This document shows positions 25,162 through 33,073 of a stretch of DNA of 64,000 bases, piece after piece. The translations under genes were made by a program, and so were the position numbers. Numbering within the stretch: position 1 is the stretch's first letter; each line of letters begins with the position of its first letter. The notes below the pieces were generated by a model. That model saw only the letters and a list, made by a program, of their open reading frames with translations. It was not told the origin of the DNA and did no database searches. This DNA comes from Sutcliffiella horikoshii (lineage in GTDB: Bacteria > Bacillota > Bacilli > Bacillales > Bacillaceae_I), in the NCBI RefSeq assembly GCF_020524325.1, contig NZ_JAIVKY010000006.1, positions 328,407 through 392,406 on the forward strand, given 5' to 3'.

Positions 25162-26613
25162 TTGTATACATTCTTAATAGGTATTGCCTTATTAATAGTA
25201 GGTTATTTTGTTTATGGTAGATTTGTAGAAAAGGTTTTCGGTATAAAAGATTCTCGTAAAACACCCGCTTATTCCAATCAAGACGGGGTTGATTATCTTC
25301 CGTTAGGTCAAAATAAAAATTCATTGATACAGCTATTAAACATAGCAGGTGTCGGGCCAATATTCGGACCGATTTTAGGTGCCCTATATGGACCTGTGGC
25401 ATTTTTATGGATTGTCTTAGGGTGTATTTTTGCCGGGGCGGTTCATGATTATTTGACTGGTATGATATCCATTCGTAACCGCGGTGCACACTTGCCTGAA
25501 CTTGCAGGTAAGTTCCTCGGAAAATTCATGAAACATACAGTCAATGCATTTGCTATTTTGCTTTTACTTTTAGTTGGAACCGTTTTCGTGACGGCACCGG
25601 CAGGTTTAATTCATACGTTAGCAGAAGGTAAAGTGGCACTAAGTATTATTATTTTAGCTATTTTCATCTATTATATATTTGCAACGATGTTACCAATCGA
25701 TAAGGTCATCGGTCGTTTATATCCTATTTTTGGAGCGCTATTACTGATAAGTGCTTTAGGTGTTGGTGTATCCTTAGTTGTTACAGGAGCTCCTATCCCT
25801 GAATTAAGTTTCACAAATATGCACCCAGATAACGTGCCTATCTTCCCATTACTGTTCTTAACTATCTCATGTGGAGCACTTTCTGGTTTCCATGCAACGC
25901 AAACACCTATTATTTCAAGAACTACTGAGAATGAAAAGCAAGGCCGCCGAATTTTCTACGGCATGATGATTGCAGAAGGTATCATTGCTATGATCTGGGC
26001 AGCAGCAGGAATGAGTCTGTTCAATGGGTCGGCAGGATTGAGCGAAATCTTAGCAAATGGCGGTCCTGGTGCAGTTGTAAGTGAAGTTTCTGTAACAATG
26101 CTAGGAGCTATTGGTGGAACAATGGCGGTCATCGGGGTAATTATCCTTCCTATTACTTCTGGTGATACGGCATTCCGAAGTGCTCGTATGATTATTGCTG
26201 ATTACTTCAATATTTCACAAAAGAAAATTATCAGCCGCCTTTGGATTGCAGCTCCTTTGTTTGTCATTTCCTTCGTACTGACAAAAATTGATTTTGAACT
26301 ATTATGGAGATACTTCTCTTGGGCAAATCAGTCCACGGCCGTTATTGCATTATGGGTCGGTGCCATGTATCTATTCATCGCTAGGAAACAGTATTACATT
26401 GCGATGATACCAGCAATATTTATGACTATGGCAACAACGACATATATATTAAATGCTCCAATTGGCTTTCGCTTACCGATTGAAGCATCTTATATTGGGG
26501 CAGCTATGTTTACGATCATTATCATTGGCTTGTTCTATGTAAAAGCTATAGCAGCAAGAAAGACAGACTTCGAACTTGATGCAATTGATATCTCAAGTGA
26601 TAAAGCAGCATAA
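25162..26613 (+). CDS. cstA: CstA/BtsT-family carbon starvation protein, likely pyruvate or peptide transporter
   Basis: A 483-residue membrane protein with about 14 helices. The CstA family signature is visible: NKNSLIQLLNIAGVGPIFGP (about 50-69) and HATQTPIISRTTENE (about 248-262). The start is TTG behind AAAGGGG; an upstream ATG lies inside the -10 box (25122-25127) and cannot be used. E. coli members carry pyruvate by proton symport under LytS/LytTR-type control. The gene directly follows lytS-lytT, so pyruvate is the most likely substrate; peptides are the alternative. Confidence 0.9.
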   Translation: MYTFLIGIALLIVGYFVYGRFVEKVFGIKDSRKTPAYSNQDGVDYLPLGQNKNSLIQLLNIAGVGPIFGPILGALYGPVAFLWIVLGCIFAGAVHDYLTGMISIRNRGAHLPELAGKFLGKFMKHTVNAFAILLLLLVGTVFVTAPAGLIHTLAEGKVALSIIILAIFIYYIFATMLPIDKVIGRLYPIFGALLLISALGVGVSLVVTGAPIPELSFTNMHPDNVPIFPLLFLTISCGALSGFHATQTPIISRTTENEKQGRRIFYGMMIAEGIIAMIWAAAGMSLFNGSAGLSEILANGGPGAVVSEVSVTMLGAIGGTMAVIGVIILPITSGDTAFRSARMIIADYFNISQKKIISRLWIAAPLFVISFVLTKIDFELLWRYFSWANQSTAVIALWVGAMYLFIARKQYYIAMIPAIFMTMATTTYILNAPIGFRLPIEASYIGAAMFTIIIIGLFYVKAIAARKTDFELDAIDISSDKAA

Positions 26614-26629
26614 TCTCTCAAACGGTTCT

Positions 26630-26652
26630 ACTTCTGTAGGACCGTTTTTTGT
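26630..26652 (+). terminator. Terminator of cstA
   Basis: AACGGT(T)CTAC pairs with GTAG(G)ACCGTT around TTCT, followed by TTTTGTTTT. Confidence 0.8.
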
Positions 26653-26708
26653 TTTGCATAAAAGTTATCTGTTCAGAAAAAGCTATTATCAAAGGAGGCG
26701 GATTTGAT

Positions 26709-26957
26709 ATGGCATCCCCTTATCTATGCCCAAATTGCAAAACGAACCGCTCACGTTTTAACATTATCGAACAAGTAGCAAAGTCCGTGAAGTTAAATCC
26801 TCAATCAGGTGAGGTTGTAGAGGAATATACATCCGGCACCATGGACCCTTTTCATATTCCTTATAAAGGGCCTTCACAAAAAATCCAATGTGCCACTTGT
26901 GGCAATGTTGATGAGGAGATTACTTTCATCAAGCATGCGGAATATCAAAAAGGATAA
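26709..26957 (+). CDS. Small zinc-ribbon protein (82 aa)
   Basis: Two CxxC pairs, CPNC near residue 7 and CATC near residue 60, can hold one zinc. Between them is a conserved-looking MDPFHIPYKGPSQKI stretch. The ATG lies behind AAAGGAGGCGG; a frame extending 20 codons upstream has no site. The length and cysteine spacing are typical of a Bacillus zinc-ribbon family of unknown function. Single gene with a terminator overlapping its stop. Confidence 0.8.
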   Translation: MASPYLCPNCKTNRSRFNIIEQVAKSVKLNPQSGEVVEEYTSGTMDPFHIPYKGPSQKIQCATCGNVDEEITFIKHAEYQKG

Positions 26958-26986
26958 CAGGCCTATGTCGCCTTTTATCCTTTTTT
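26947..26986 (+). terminator. Terminator of the zinc-ribbon gene
   Basis: AAAAGGATAA pairs with TTATCCTTTT; the right arm runs into six T. Confidence 0.75.
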
Positions 26987-27071
26987 CTATGTCCCCTTAA
27001 AAATCAATACTATTTCACTTTTCTTTGCATATCCATTTAGCATCAGGAATAAATGGAGGGTGTTTGCAAAT

Positions 27072-27812
27072 ATGGGCTACGATGAAAATTATTACCTCGC
27101 AGGACAGTATCAAATGCTGGCTGACTATTATAAATATAAGGATCCTCAGCGTCATGTTTATTTTTATAATATGCATTACCAACATCTTCAGCAATGGGTG
27201 AAATCTATACAGGCGGCACCTAAAAGGAACGCAAATGATAGTGACAGTTCGCGAATAAGGGTACTTCATGCATCCCCAGGAATGATGGCAGTGGATGTAC
27301 ATGTAAATAACAATCCTGTCTGGAAAGATCTCCGTTATACAAACAGCAGTAGTTATGTAGATATAAAACCACTAAACAATAAAATTGAAATTTATCATAA
27401 TGGTCAAAAACTACTTGAAGGTACACTTCAGGCAAACATAGGGAATTCTTACACTGTTGCAATTGCAGGAACAATGGAAAACTTGGTGCTAATACCTGTT
27501 GAAGATGACTCTTCCGTTCCCCAAAGTGAATCAAAGCTTCGTTTTTGGCACTTATCTCCAGATGCACCTTCTGTTGATTTTGCCGTCAAGAAAGGAGATG
27601 TAGTTTTTTCTGATATTCCATATTCGGGAATTTCAGATTATCTTGGCATTACTCCGATGACAGTGGATTTAGAGATAAGGGTTGCAGGGACAAAGGATAT
27701 CGCACTCCCCCTTAATAGAGTAAGCTTAAAACCTGATGTTGCGTATACCATTGTGGCTGTCGGACTTGTCAAAAATGATCCACCTTTGGAAGCTGTATTT
27801 TTGGTTCCGTAA
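27072..27812 (+). CDS. DUF4397 domain protein
   Basis: A 246-residue protein with two DUF4397 repeats after an N-terminal Tyr/His-rich region: the first starts at SSRIRVLHASPGMMAVDVHV (about 57-76), the second at SKLRFWHLSPDAPSVDFAVK (about 155-174). The repeats share the pattern LHxSPxxxxVDVxV. DUF4397 proteins are usually exported, but no signal peptide is visible here. The Tyr-rich opening (YYLAGQYQMLADYYKYK) resembles spore surface proteins. The ATG lies 12 bases after GGAGG, longer than usual. Function unknown; a spore-layer role is inference. Confidence 0.85.
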   Translation: MGYDENYYLAGQYQMLADYYKYKDPQRHVYFYNMHYQHLQQWVKSIQAAPKRNANDSDSSRIRVLHASPGMMAVDVHVNNNPVWKDLRYTNSSSYVDIKPLNNKIEIYHNGQKLLEGTLQANIGNSYTVAIAGTMENLVLIPVEDDSSVPQSESKLRFWHLSPDAPSVDFAVKKGDVVFSDIPYSGISDYLGITPMTVDLEIRVAGTKDIALPLNRVSLKPDVAYTIVAVGLVKNDPPLEAVFLVP

Positions 27813-27986
27813 AACAAAGAAAAAGAAAGTCAAATGGTATAGCACATACACTCTGGTAACAGTCAAAATGAAATCTTAGTACCAGATCCTTTGATATTTT
27901 CTTCTAAAAAATAAAAGCTTCTCTTGGTTTATTTCCTTGTCACCAAGTTCTAATCGGCCTCTCTCCTCCTTTTTCCTCGTCTTCTA

Positions 27987-28320
27987 GGCTTCATACTGAC
28001 CATGAGAACCTGGCTCCACCTCTTTTCCCGTCACCAAGGTCTTCATATCAACGATGAGGACTTCTCTACCCCTCTATTCTCGTCACCGAGGTCTTCATAT
28101 CAACGATGAGGACTTCTCTACCCCTCTTTTCTCTTCACTAAGGTCTTCATATCGGCTATGAGGACTTCTCTCTTCCTATTTTCCAGTCACCGAGGTCTTC
28201 ATATCGACGATGAGGACTTCTCTCCCCCTCTTTTCCCGTCATTGAGGTCTTCATAACAGCTATTACGACTTCACTCTTCCTTTTTTCCTGGTCACTCAGG
28301 TCCTCCCTCATCACGAGGGG
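27987..28320. repeat. 52-bp hairpin repeat array, locus 1
   Basis: Units anchored on GGTCTTCAT begin at 28038, 28090, 28142, 28194 and 28246 (exactly 52 bp apart), with degenerate units at 27987 and 28299. In each unit GTCTTCAT can pair with ATGAGGAC seven bases on, followed by a pyrimidine-rich stretch and GTCAC. The region lies between convergent genes. Because 52 is not a multiple of three, it does not code for a repeat protein. Confidence 0.9.
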
Positions 28321-28351
28321 ACAATTCGAATTTTTTACAAATTCTTAAACA

Positions 28352-28385
28352 ATATAAAATGCTCAATCAACTAGTGATTGAGCAC
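28352..28385 (-). terminator. Terminator of the YjcZ-type gene pair
   Basis: Minus-strand stem TGCTCAATCA with TGATTGAGCA around a short loop, then TTTTAT. Confidence 0.8.
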
Positions 28386-28399
28386 CCTGTTCTATTTCA

Positions 28400-28528
28400 T
28401 TAGCACCAAGCAGCACCAACGATGATTAAAAGAATAAACAATACTACGATTAATACGAAAGAGCTTCCGTAACCACCTGGGTATCCTGCTCCTGCTACTT
28501 GACCGTAACCGCAACCACACCAACTCAT
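28400..28528 (-). CDS. YjcZ family protein (42 aa)
   Basis: ATG behind GGAGGTGAC. The head is MSWCGCGYGQVAGAGYPGGY and the rest one membrane helix (FVLIVVLFILLIIVGA) identical to that of the 16.0-kb paralog, then AWC. YjcZ/SscA-type proteins are small spore-associated membrane proteins. It is probably cotranscribed with the 30-residue paralog upstream. Confidence 0.85.
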   Translation of the reverse strand: MSWCGCGYGQVAGAGYPGGYGSSFVLIVVLFILLIIVGAAWC

Positions 28529-28571
28529 AGCTGTCACCTCCTCTACAAAGGTATCTATCCAAGTTTAGTAA

Positions 28572-28664
28572 TTAATAGTGGAGGACTCCCGCACCAACAA
28601 TCACCAATAAGATAAACAGAACAACTATTAACGCGAATCCTGATCCATAACCAGAACCACCCAT
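28572..28664 (-). CDS. YjcZ family protein (30 aa)
   Basis: One of the shortest genes in the window: MGGSGYGSGFALIVVLFILL at the start, then VIVGAGVLHY. It has a GGGGGAGG ribosome binding site. The head is reduced to a few Gly/Ser/Tyr with no cysteine, but the helix matches the two other YjcZ-type proteins here. A possible palindromic promoter region (AATACATTATGTATT) lies upstream, but no sigma-factor class can be fixed. Confidence 0.75.
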   Translation of the reverse strand: MGGSGYGSGFALIVVLFILLVIVGAGVLHY

Positions 28665-28864
28665 GCTCTACACCTCCCCCTCTTTCCTAATACATAATGT
28701 ATTCATGTAGAGCGTAATGGTAAAGGCATATGCCCAGTTCCAAAAAAATTGGGTGGATTTTATCACTAAGCCCCTTGGCGCTGTAGCGCAAACAAATATC
28801 TAAAAAATAAAAATGCACAGTGAATTCTTACCATGCATTTTTAAAAATTGGAAATAATATAATA

Positions 28865-28997
28865 CCGTTGATTTCCGTTCCAGGCGCTTAGCTTGCCTGC
28901 GGGCGGTCCGTGAGCCTCCTCAGGCTTCGCCTTCCGGGGTCTCACCTGTCCCTTCCTCCCGCGGGCGTCTGCGCGCCTTCCACTCCAATCAACAAAG
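28865..28997. repeat. GC-rich palindromic element, subtype B (complete)
   Basis: Most complete B copy: ends GTTGATTTCCGTTCCAGGCG and CTTCCACTCCAATCAAC are imperfect inverted repeats; the interior has GGTCCGTGAGCCTCCTC and CTCCCGCGGGCGTC. A subtype-A element follows 85 bp later. The stretch from 28665 to 29283 holds only these elements and the ypmS terminator. Confidence 0.85.
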
Positions 28998-29082
28998 TTA
29001 CTTATTTCACTTAGGGATTTGTGAAAAGTTATCTAACTGAGTAAATTGTATAAGCACTAACAATTCGTCAACGTATTTTCTA

Positions 29083-29212
29083 GCTGTGGATTGGAGCAAA
29101 TGGCGTAGACTCCAGCGGGGGAGTAACGGTAGGTTGAGACCCCGCAACGAAGTGAGGAGGCTCAAGGCACCGTCCCGCGGAAAGCGAAGCCATATGCGGA
29201 AAGGAACAGCCG
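29083..29212. repeat. GC-rich palindromic element, subtype A (reverse orientation)
   Basis: Reverse complement of the 2.4-kb and 63.6-kb copies: it starts GCTGTGGATTGGAGCAAATG and ends GCGGAAAGGAACAGC. An open frame through it is not a gene. Confidence 0.85.
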
Positions 29213-29243
29213 CGTTTAACCAAAAAGCTAAAGTTTACTCATT

Positions 29244-29276
29244 TAAAAAGGACCAGGCAGTTTATGCCTGATCCTT
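29244..29276 (-). terminator. Terminator of ypmR-ypmS
   Basis: Minus-strand 12-bp stem AAGGATCAGGCA/TGCCTGGTCCTT with one G-U pair and a five-base loop, then T-rich sequence. Confidence 0.85.
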
Positions 29277-29283
29277 CAAAGAG

Positions 29284-29871
29284 TTAGTCTTCAACCGGAA
29301 CTAATAGTTTGAATTCAATGTCATCGCGTTCGACATCAAATTTTGTGAATTCCACTTTTGTATCACTCTGAAGCTCGAGTTCTTGCAAAGCAACATAAAT
29401 GCTCTGCTCGTTCGGTATGATTTTCACCCATGATGGTAAGGGATAATTATCACCTACATACTTTAAAACCATCGATACAGGTACTTGCAACCTTCCAATC
29501 GACATGGAATCTTGTTTTAACACAACATCGCCGTTTTCCTGAACTTCAGGAATAAACGTCATGGTTAGGGGGATGTCTCTTTCAAAGACTGTCATTTCAC
29601 CCCTGAGTTCCACTCTGTCGGTCAGTACCACTTCATAATTCAAAGGTCGCCGTGTTTCTTTTTCTAAATAATATCGTATAAGTTCATTTAAGTCTTCTTT
29701 ATCAGACTGAATTGTAAATGCAACCCTTTTTCGATCATCGTCCCTGCTATTTAGGTTGAATTTCGAATTTTTTGGCAGCAGCACCAAAAAGATAGCTATT
29801 CCCGCAATTAAAATATTTAACACTAGCAGGCTTAGAAATGCCGTTTTCCAATTTATGACTTTTTTCACCAT
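29284..29871 (-). CDS. ypmS: YpmS (DUF2140) membrane-anchored protein
   Basis: A 195-residue protein with one N-terminal membrane helix (about 7-31, WKTAFLSLLVLNILIAGIA) and an outside domain, the DUF2140 fold. It follows ypmR with about a 12-base spacing, as in B. subtilis. The ATG after GGAGAGG was chosen; a GTG four codons earlier overlaps the ribosome binding site. Its role is unknown; the pairing with a secreted SGNH hydrolase suggests a cell-surface process. Confidence 0.88.
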   Translation of the reverse strand: MVKKVINWKTAFLSLLVLNILIAGIAIFLVLLPKNSKFNLNSRDDDRKRVAFTIQSDKEDLNELIRYYLEKETRRPLNYEVVLTDRVELRGEMTVFERDIPLTMTFIPEVQENGDVVLKQDSMSIGRLQVPVSMVLKYVGDNYPLPSWVKIIPNEQSIYVALQELELQSDTKVEFTKFDVERDDIEFKLLVPVED

Positions 29872-29882
29872 AATCCTCTCCA

Positions 29883-30785
29883 CTACTCTTCTTCTAACAT
29901 CTCTTCCAATGAAGTCTCCTCATTAAATCGTCTTATTTCCTTTACGATGTTATTCCCTATTAATTGATACCCCTTTTGGTTTGGATGAAACTGATCATCA
30001 TCAAGCAAATTCTCTTCAGGGTCAATAAATATGTCTTGTATTGGGACATAGGCTGTATTAGGATATTCATCAAGGACGGAAATGGTTTGTTCATTCCAAT
30101 TAGTTACTACCTCATTCATTTCTTCTATTTCTTGAAAGAAGTGATAAAAAGGATTGAATAGGCCTACAAGGTAAATTCTACTGGAGTCATTATGTTTTCT
30201 CACTTCCTCAAGGACGCTATTCAGCCTTTTAGCGTACAATTCTTGCTCTTTATCAAAGAGAGAAAATGTTAAATCTAAGAAATTCTCACGGATAACCTTC
30301 ATTAAATCATTACCACCGACAGTCATGAAAATGACATCTGCTTCAGTAAGAGCCTTTTGTACCTCTGGGTCTTCCAGTCTTTTTAAGAGATGGTTTGTAC
30401 GGTTTCCCCTGACACCTAGATTCGTGACACTTACATTATCTATATATGGTTTTGCTTCATAATGTTGTTTAACAATGGAAGTAAATCCGCCGTTTTTGGA
30501 CTCATCTCCAACCCCTTGTGTAAGGGAGTCCCCAAAAAAGACCAGCTTAAATGATCTGTCAAAGAACTCTTCTGTAACATCCTCTTTTTCTTCAATATTC
30601 ATTATTTTGCTCTGATTCTCAGCAGACTCTTCTTTAAAGAAATCTTTAAAAAGTTTTCTCTCACTTTGGCTTTCTCTTCGTTCTTTTGCTTTTTCCAAAA
30701 CGTAACTGGAAGAATTTTCTGCAGAACAACTAACCATACTAATTATTATAAGGCCCAGCAAGGCTATTTTCCAAAATTTAACCAT
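29883..30785 (-). CDS. ypmR: YpmR, SGNH/GDSL-family lipoprotein hydrolase
   Basis: A 300-residue lipoprotein. The lipobox ends at Cys20 (MVSC). The four SGNH blocks are visible: GDSLTQG with Ser87 (block I), a Gly in TNLGVRGNRT (II), GGND near 156 (III) and DDQFHPN near 270 with the catalytic Asp and His (V). Residues 21-75 are a charged linker. It is a secreted esterase or lipase of unknown substrate. AAGGAG precedes the ATG. First gene of a two-gene operon with ypmS. Confidence 0.92.
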   Translation of the reverse strand: MVKFWKIALLGLIIISMVSCSAENSSSYVLEKAKERRESQSERKLFKDFFKEESAENQSKIMNIEEKEDVTEEFFDRSFKLVFFGDSLTQGVGDESKNGGFTSIVKQHYEAKPYIDNVSVTNLGVRGNRTNHLLKRLEDPEVQKALTEADVIFMTVGGNDLMKVIRENFLDLTFSLFDKEQELYAKRLNSVLEEVRKHNDSSRIYLVGLFNPFYHFFQEIEEMNEVVTNWNEQTISVLDEYPNTAYVPIQDIFIDPEENLLDDDQFHPNQKGYQLIGNNIVKEIRRFNEETSLEEMLEEE

Positions 30786-30904
30786 CAGGCATTCTCCTTA
30801 TTTTGTTAAGGATTTAATTCGTCCCTTACATTATACGACAGTACACTTTTTATAACATACTCTAATGTATTTTTCAAAAAAGAAAAGGTTAGGAGGCCAT
30901 TGAA

Positions 30905-31051
30905 ATGAAGGAAAAAGAAATACTTGCGTGCAACGAAGAAGTATCTAAGGAGTTATTTTCAAAGGAATTACATGTAATAGTCACTGACGGATTAAGTGCC
31001 AGCAGAGAAGAAGAGCTCGAGCTTGTACATAATCAAAAGGATCACTCCTAA
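30905..31051 (+). CDS. Small acidic protein (48 aa)
   Basis: The ATG sits behind a near-perfect AGGAGG site. The product (CNEEVSKELFSKELHVIVTDG in the middle half, with IVTDGLS and a Glu-rich end) is acidic with no membrane segment. It lies where B. subtilis has a small ypm gene next to ypmQ, but here it is divergent from ypmR and convergent with the Sco gene. I do not recognise the family. Confidence 0.7.
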   Translation: MKEKEILACNEEVSKELFSKELHVIVTDGLSASREEELELVHNQKDHS

Positions 31052-31066
31052 TAAAAGGAGTGATCC
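31039..31066. terminator. Bidirectional terminator between the 48-aa gene and ypmQ
   Basis: Perfect 10-bp stem GGATCACTCC/GGAGTGATCC; on the minus strand it is followed by TTTTG, on the plus strand by a weak T tract. Confidence 0.7.
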
Positions 31067-31077
31067 TAACTACTTTA

Positions 31078-31653
31078 CTAATTGCTTAAAAGAATTTCTA
31101 CATGCTCCAATATTTCTTCGTAAGGAACATCCAATCCATCATAGCTTTTAATAATCGTACCTTCCTGGTCAATTAAATAAAAACTGGTTCCATGGACAAC
31201 TTCTCCCCCGTTTTTGGGTTTAGCAACAATTGTTTTGAAGTTTTCCATTCCAAACTCTTCTATCTCTTTCTGGGTATAGCCTGTTAAAAAGTCCCAAGAG
31301 GAATAATCCGCTTCAAAGTTATTTCCAAACTCCTTAAGTACTTCAGGACTATCAACTTCAGGATCAACAGAAAAAGATACAAATTGAACATCTATTTGTT
31401 CTTCATCGGCCATTCTTTGCAACCTGGCCATGTTTGCCGTCATAGGAGGACAAACAGTTGTGCAGTTAGTAAAGACCATATTTGCCACTGTGACTTCACC
31501 TTTCAAGTCCTCTAAACTAACTTGCTCGTTATCTTGATTTATGTACTGAAAATTTGCCAGTTTCCAATCAGTAGTATCTGGAATCTCACCGCTACATGCG
31601 GCCAGAATGACTGCACACAATCCAATCAGCAGTATTTTACTGTAATTTAACAC
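31078..31653 (-). CDS. ypmQ: Sco1/SenC-family copper lipoprotein (YpmQ)
   Basis: A 191-residue thioredoxin-fold lipoprotein that delivers copper to the CuA site of cytochrome c oxidase. Lipobox LAAC ends at Cys20; the copper ligands are CTTVC (Cys64, Cys68) and a His in VVHGTSFYLI near 151. The start is the GTG behind AAAGGTG; a GTG three codons earlier has a poor site. B. subtilis BsSco is encoded at the matching place next to ypmR. Confidence 0.92.
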   Translation of the reverse strand: MLNYSKILLIGLCAVILAACSGEIPDTTDWKLANFQYINQDNEQVSLEDLKGEVTVANMVFTNCTTVCPPMTANMARLQRMADEEQIDVQFVSFSVDPEVDSPEVLKEFGNNFEADYSSWDFLTGYTQKEIEEFGMENFKTIVAKPKNGGEVVHGTSFYLIDQEGTIIKSYDGLDVPYEEILEHVEILLSN

Positions 31654-31782
31654 GTGCTTCACCTTTTTTCACTTGTTATTTTCCATTTTTCAATCAAATC
31701 GTACCATTTCTCACAGGGATATAAAAGGCACCGCTCATCAAATTCATAAAAATAACACATTTACCAAGATGGAGGACAAGGG

Positions 31783-33051
31783 ATGCGAAGAGAATCCGAG
31801 AGTATTAGTATTATTTCCATTACGTCTACTTCGTTTATTCTTGTGCTTGGAAACTCGATGCTCATACCAGTATTGCCTGAAATCCGTCATGATTTACAGC
31901 TGTCACAAGTACAAGCTAGCCTTATCCTATCAATATTTTCCATAGCAGGAGCAGTTACCATTCCTTTTATCGGATATTTATCAGACAGGTTTTCTCGGAA
32001 GCACATTATACTTGCCTCTCTTTTGCTTTATGGTATCGGCGGGTTGGTTTCTGGTATAGCTTCTATCCTTCAAACATCTTTATCTTTTGAAGTAATCATT
32101 ATTGGGAGGATTCTTCAAGGGATAGGGTCAGCCGGGACAGCTCCAATCGCCATGGCGCTCGTGGCAGATTTATTTTCAGGAAATAAACAGTTGAAGGTTT
32201 TGAGTCTAATGGAGACAACCAACAGTCTGGGGAAAGTTGTTTCGCCTTTGATTGGGGGTTTTATAGCGTTAATCATGTGGCATTATATTTTCTTTGTCTT
32301 CCCGCTAGCTTGTAGCATATTGTCTATTTTGTTCTATTTATATGTAAAAAACGAGGAGTCATCTTCTGAAAAATTGGTTTTCAAGAAATATGTAAGCCAT
32401 TTAGCAGAGGTTATAAAAGAAAATAAGTTTTATTTACTTACAAGTTATAATGCAGGTGCCCTTTGTCTTTACCTGCTTTTTGGCATTCTGTTTTATTCTT
32501 CAGATCTTTTGGAGAGTCAGTTTGAGACGCATGGATTTATGAATGGCGTTATACTCTCTTTCCCACTTCTGTTTTTGACGGTTGCTTCTTATATTACTGG
32601 AAATGTAATTGGAAAGTTCAGCAGCTACATAAATCGAATTCTTATTGTGAATTTTTTGCTTCTGAGCCTTTTTCTAATAGGGATTTTGCTTTATGACAGC
32701 CTTTGGTGGACAATTTTAATCATATCTTTGATTAGCACATCCATTGGTATTGTTCTACCATGTATGAATGTTATTATTGTTAATTCTGTAAAAAAAGAAG
32801 CACGAGGATTTGTCACCGCCTTGTACGGGTCGGTCCGATTTGTTGGGATAGCACTTGGACCAATTGTATTTGGCTATTTTATGGATTTCTCTATTTCCAC
32901 GATTTTTGTTTTATCTTCTTCGCTCTGTTTAATTCAAGCCATCCTTTGCTTCTTTTATTTAGGTAAGAAAGATAAAAACATCTCGTTTAGTGCCGTGATG
33001 AACTGGTTTTCCATATTTCAATTTCCATCAAGAAAAAAACAAAGAGGCTGA
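31783..33051 (+). CDS. MFS transporter, drug:proton antiporter type
   Basis: A 422-residue protein with 12 predicted helices. Motif A is GYLSDRFSRKHI (about 64-75) in the loop between helices 2 and 3; GRILQGIGSAGTAP (about 109-122) is the motif B/C region of exporters. Its substrate cannot be inferred. GGAGG precedes the ATG. It is alone on the plus strand and converges on the vWA operon, sharing a terminator hairpin that overlaps its stop. Confidence 0.9.
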   Translation: MRRESESISIISITSTSFILVLGNSMLIPVLPEIRHDLQLSQVQASLILSIFSIAGAVTIPFIGYLSDRFSRKHIILASLLLYGIGGLVSGIASILQTSLSFEVIIIGRILQGIGSAGTAPIAMALVADLFSGNKQLKVLSLMETTNSLGKVVSPLIGGFIALIMWHYIFFVFPLACSILSILFYLYVKNEESSSEKLVFKKYVSHLAEVIKENKFYLLTSYNAGALCLYLLFGILFYSSDLLESQFETHGFMNGVILSFPLLFLTVASYITGNVIGKFSSYINRILIVNFLLLSLFLIGILLYDSLWWTILIISLISTSIGIVLPCMNVIIVNSVKKEARGFVTALYGSVRFVGIALGPIVFGYFMDFSISTIFVLSSSLCLIQAILCFFYLGKKDKNISFSAVMNWFSIFQFPSRKKQRG

Positions 33052-33068
33052 CTTAATTGTCAACCTCT
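33030..33068 (-). terminator. Terminator of the ABC-MoxR-vWA operon
   Basis: Minus-strand stem AGAGGTTGAC/GTCAGCCTCT with one mismatch, then TTGTTTTTTTC. The hairpin overlaps the MFS stop and may work both ways. Confidence 0.7.
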
Positions 33069-33073
33069 ATCAT

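Noticed and set aside
27987..28320. CRISPR array at the 52-bp repeats
   Set aside because: The whole unit is repeated with gradual drift; there are no unique spacers between constant repeats and no cas genes.
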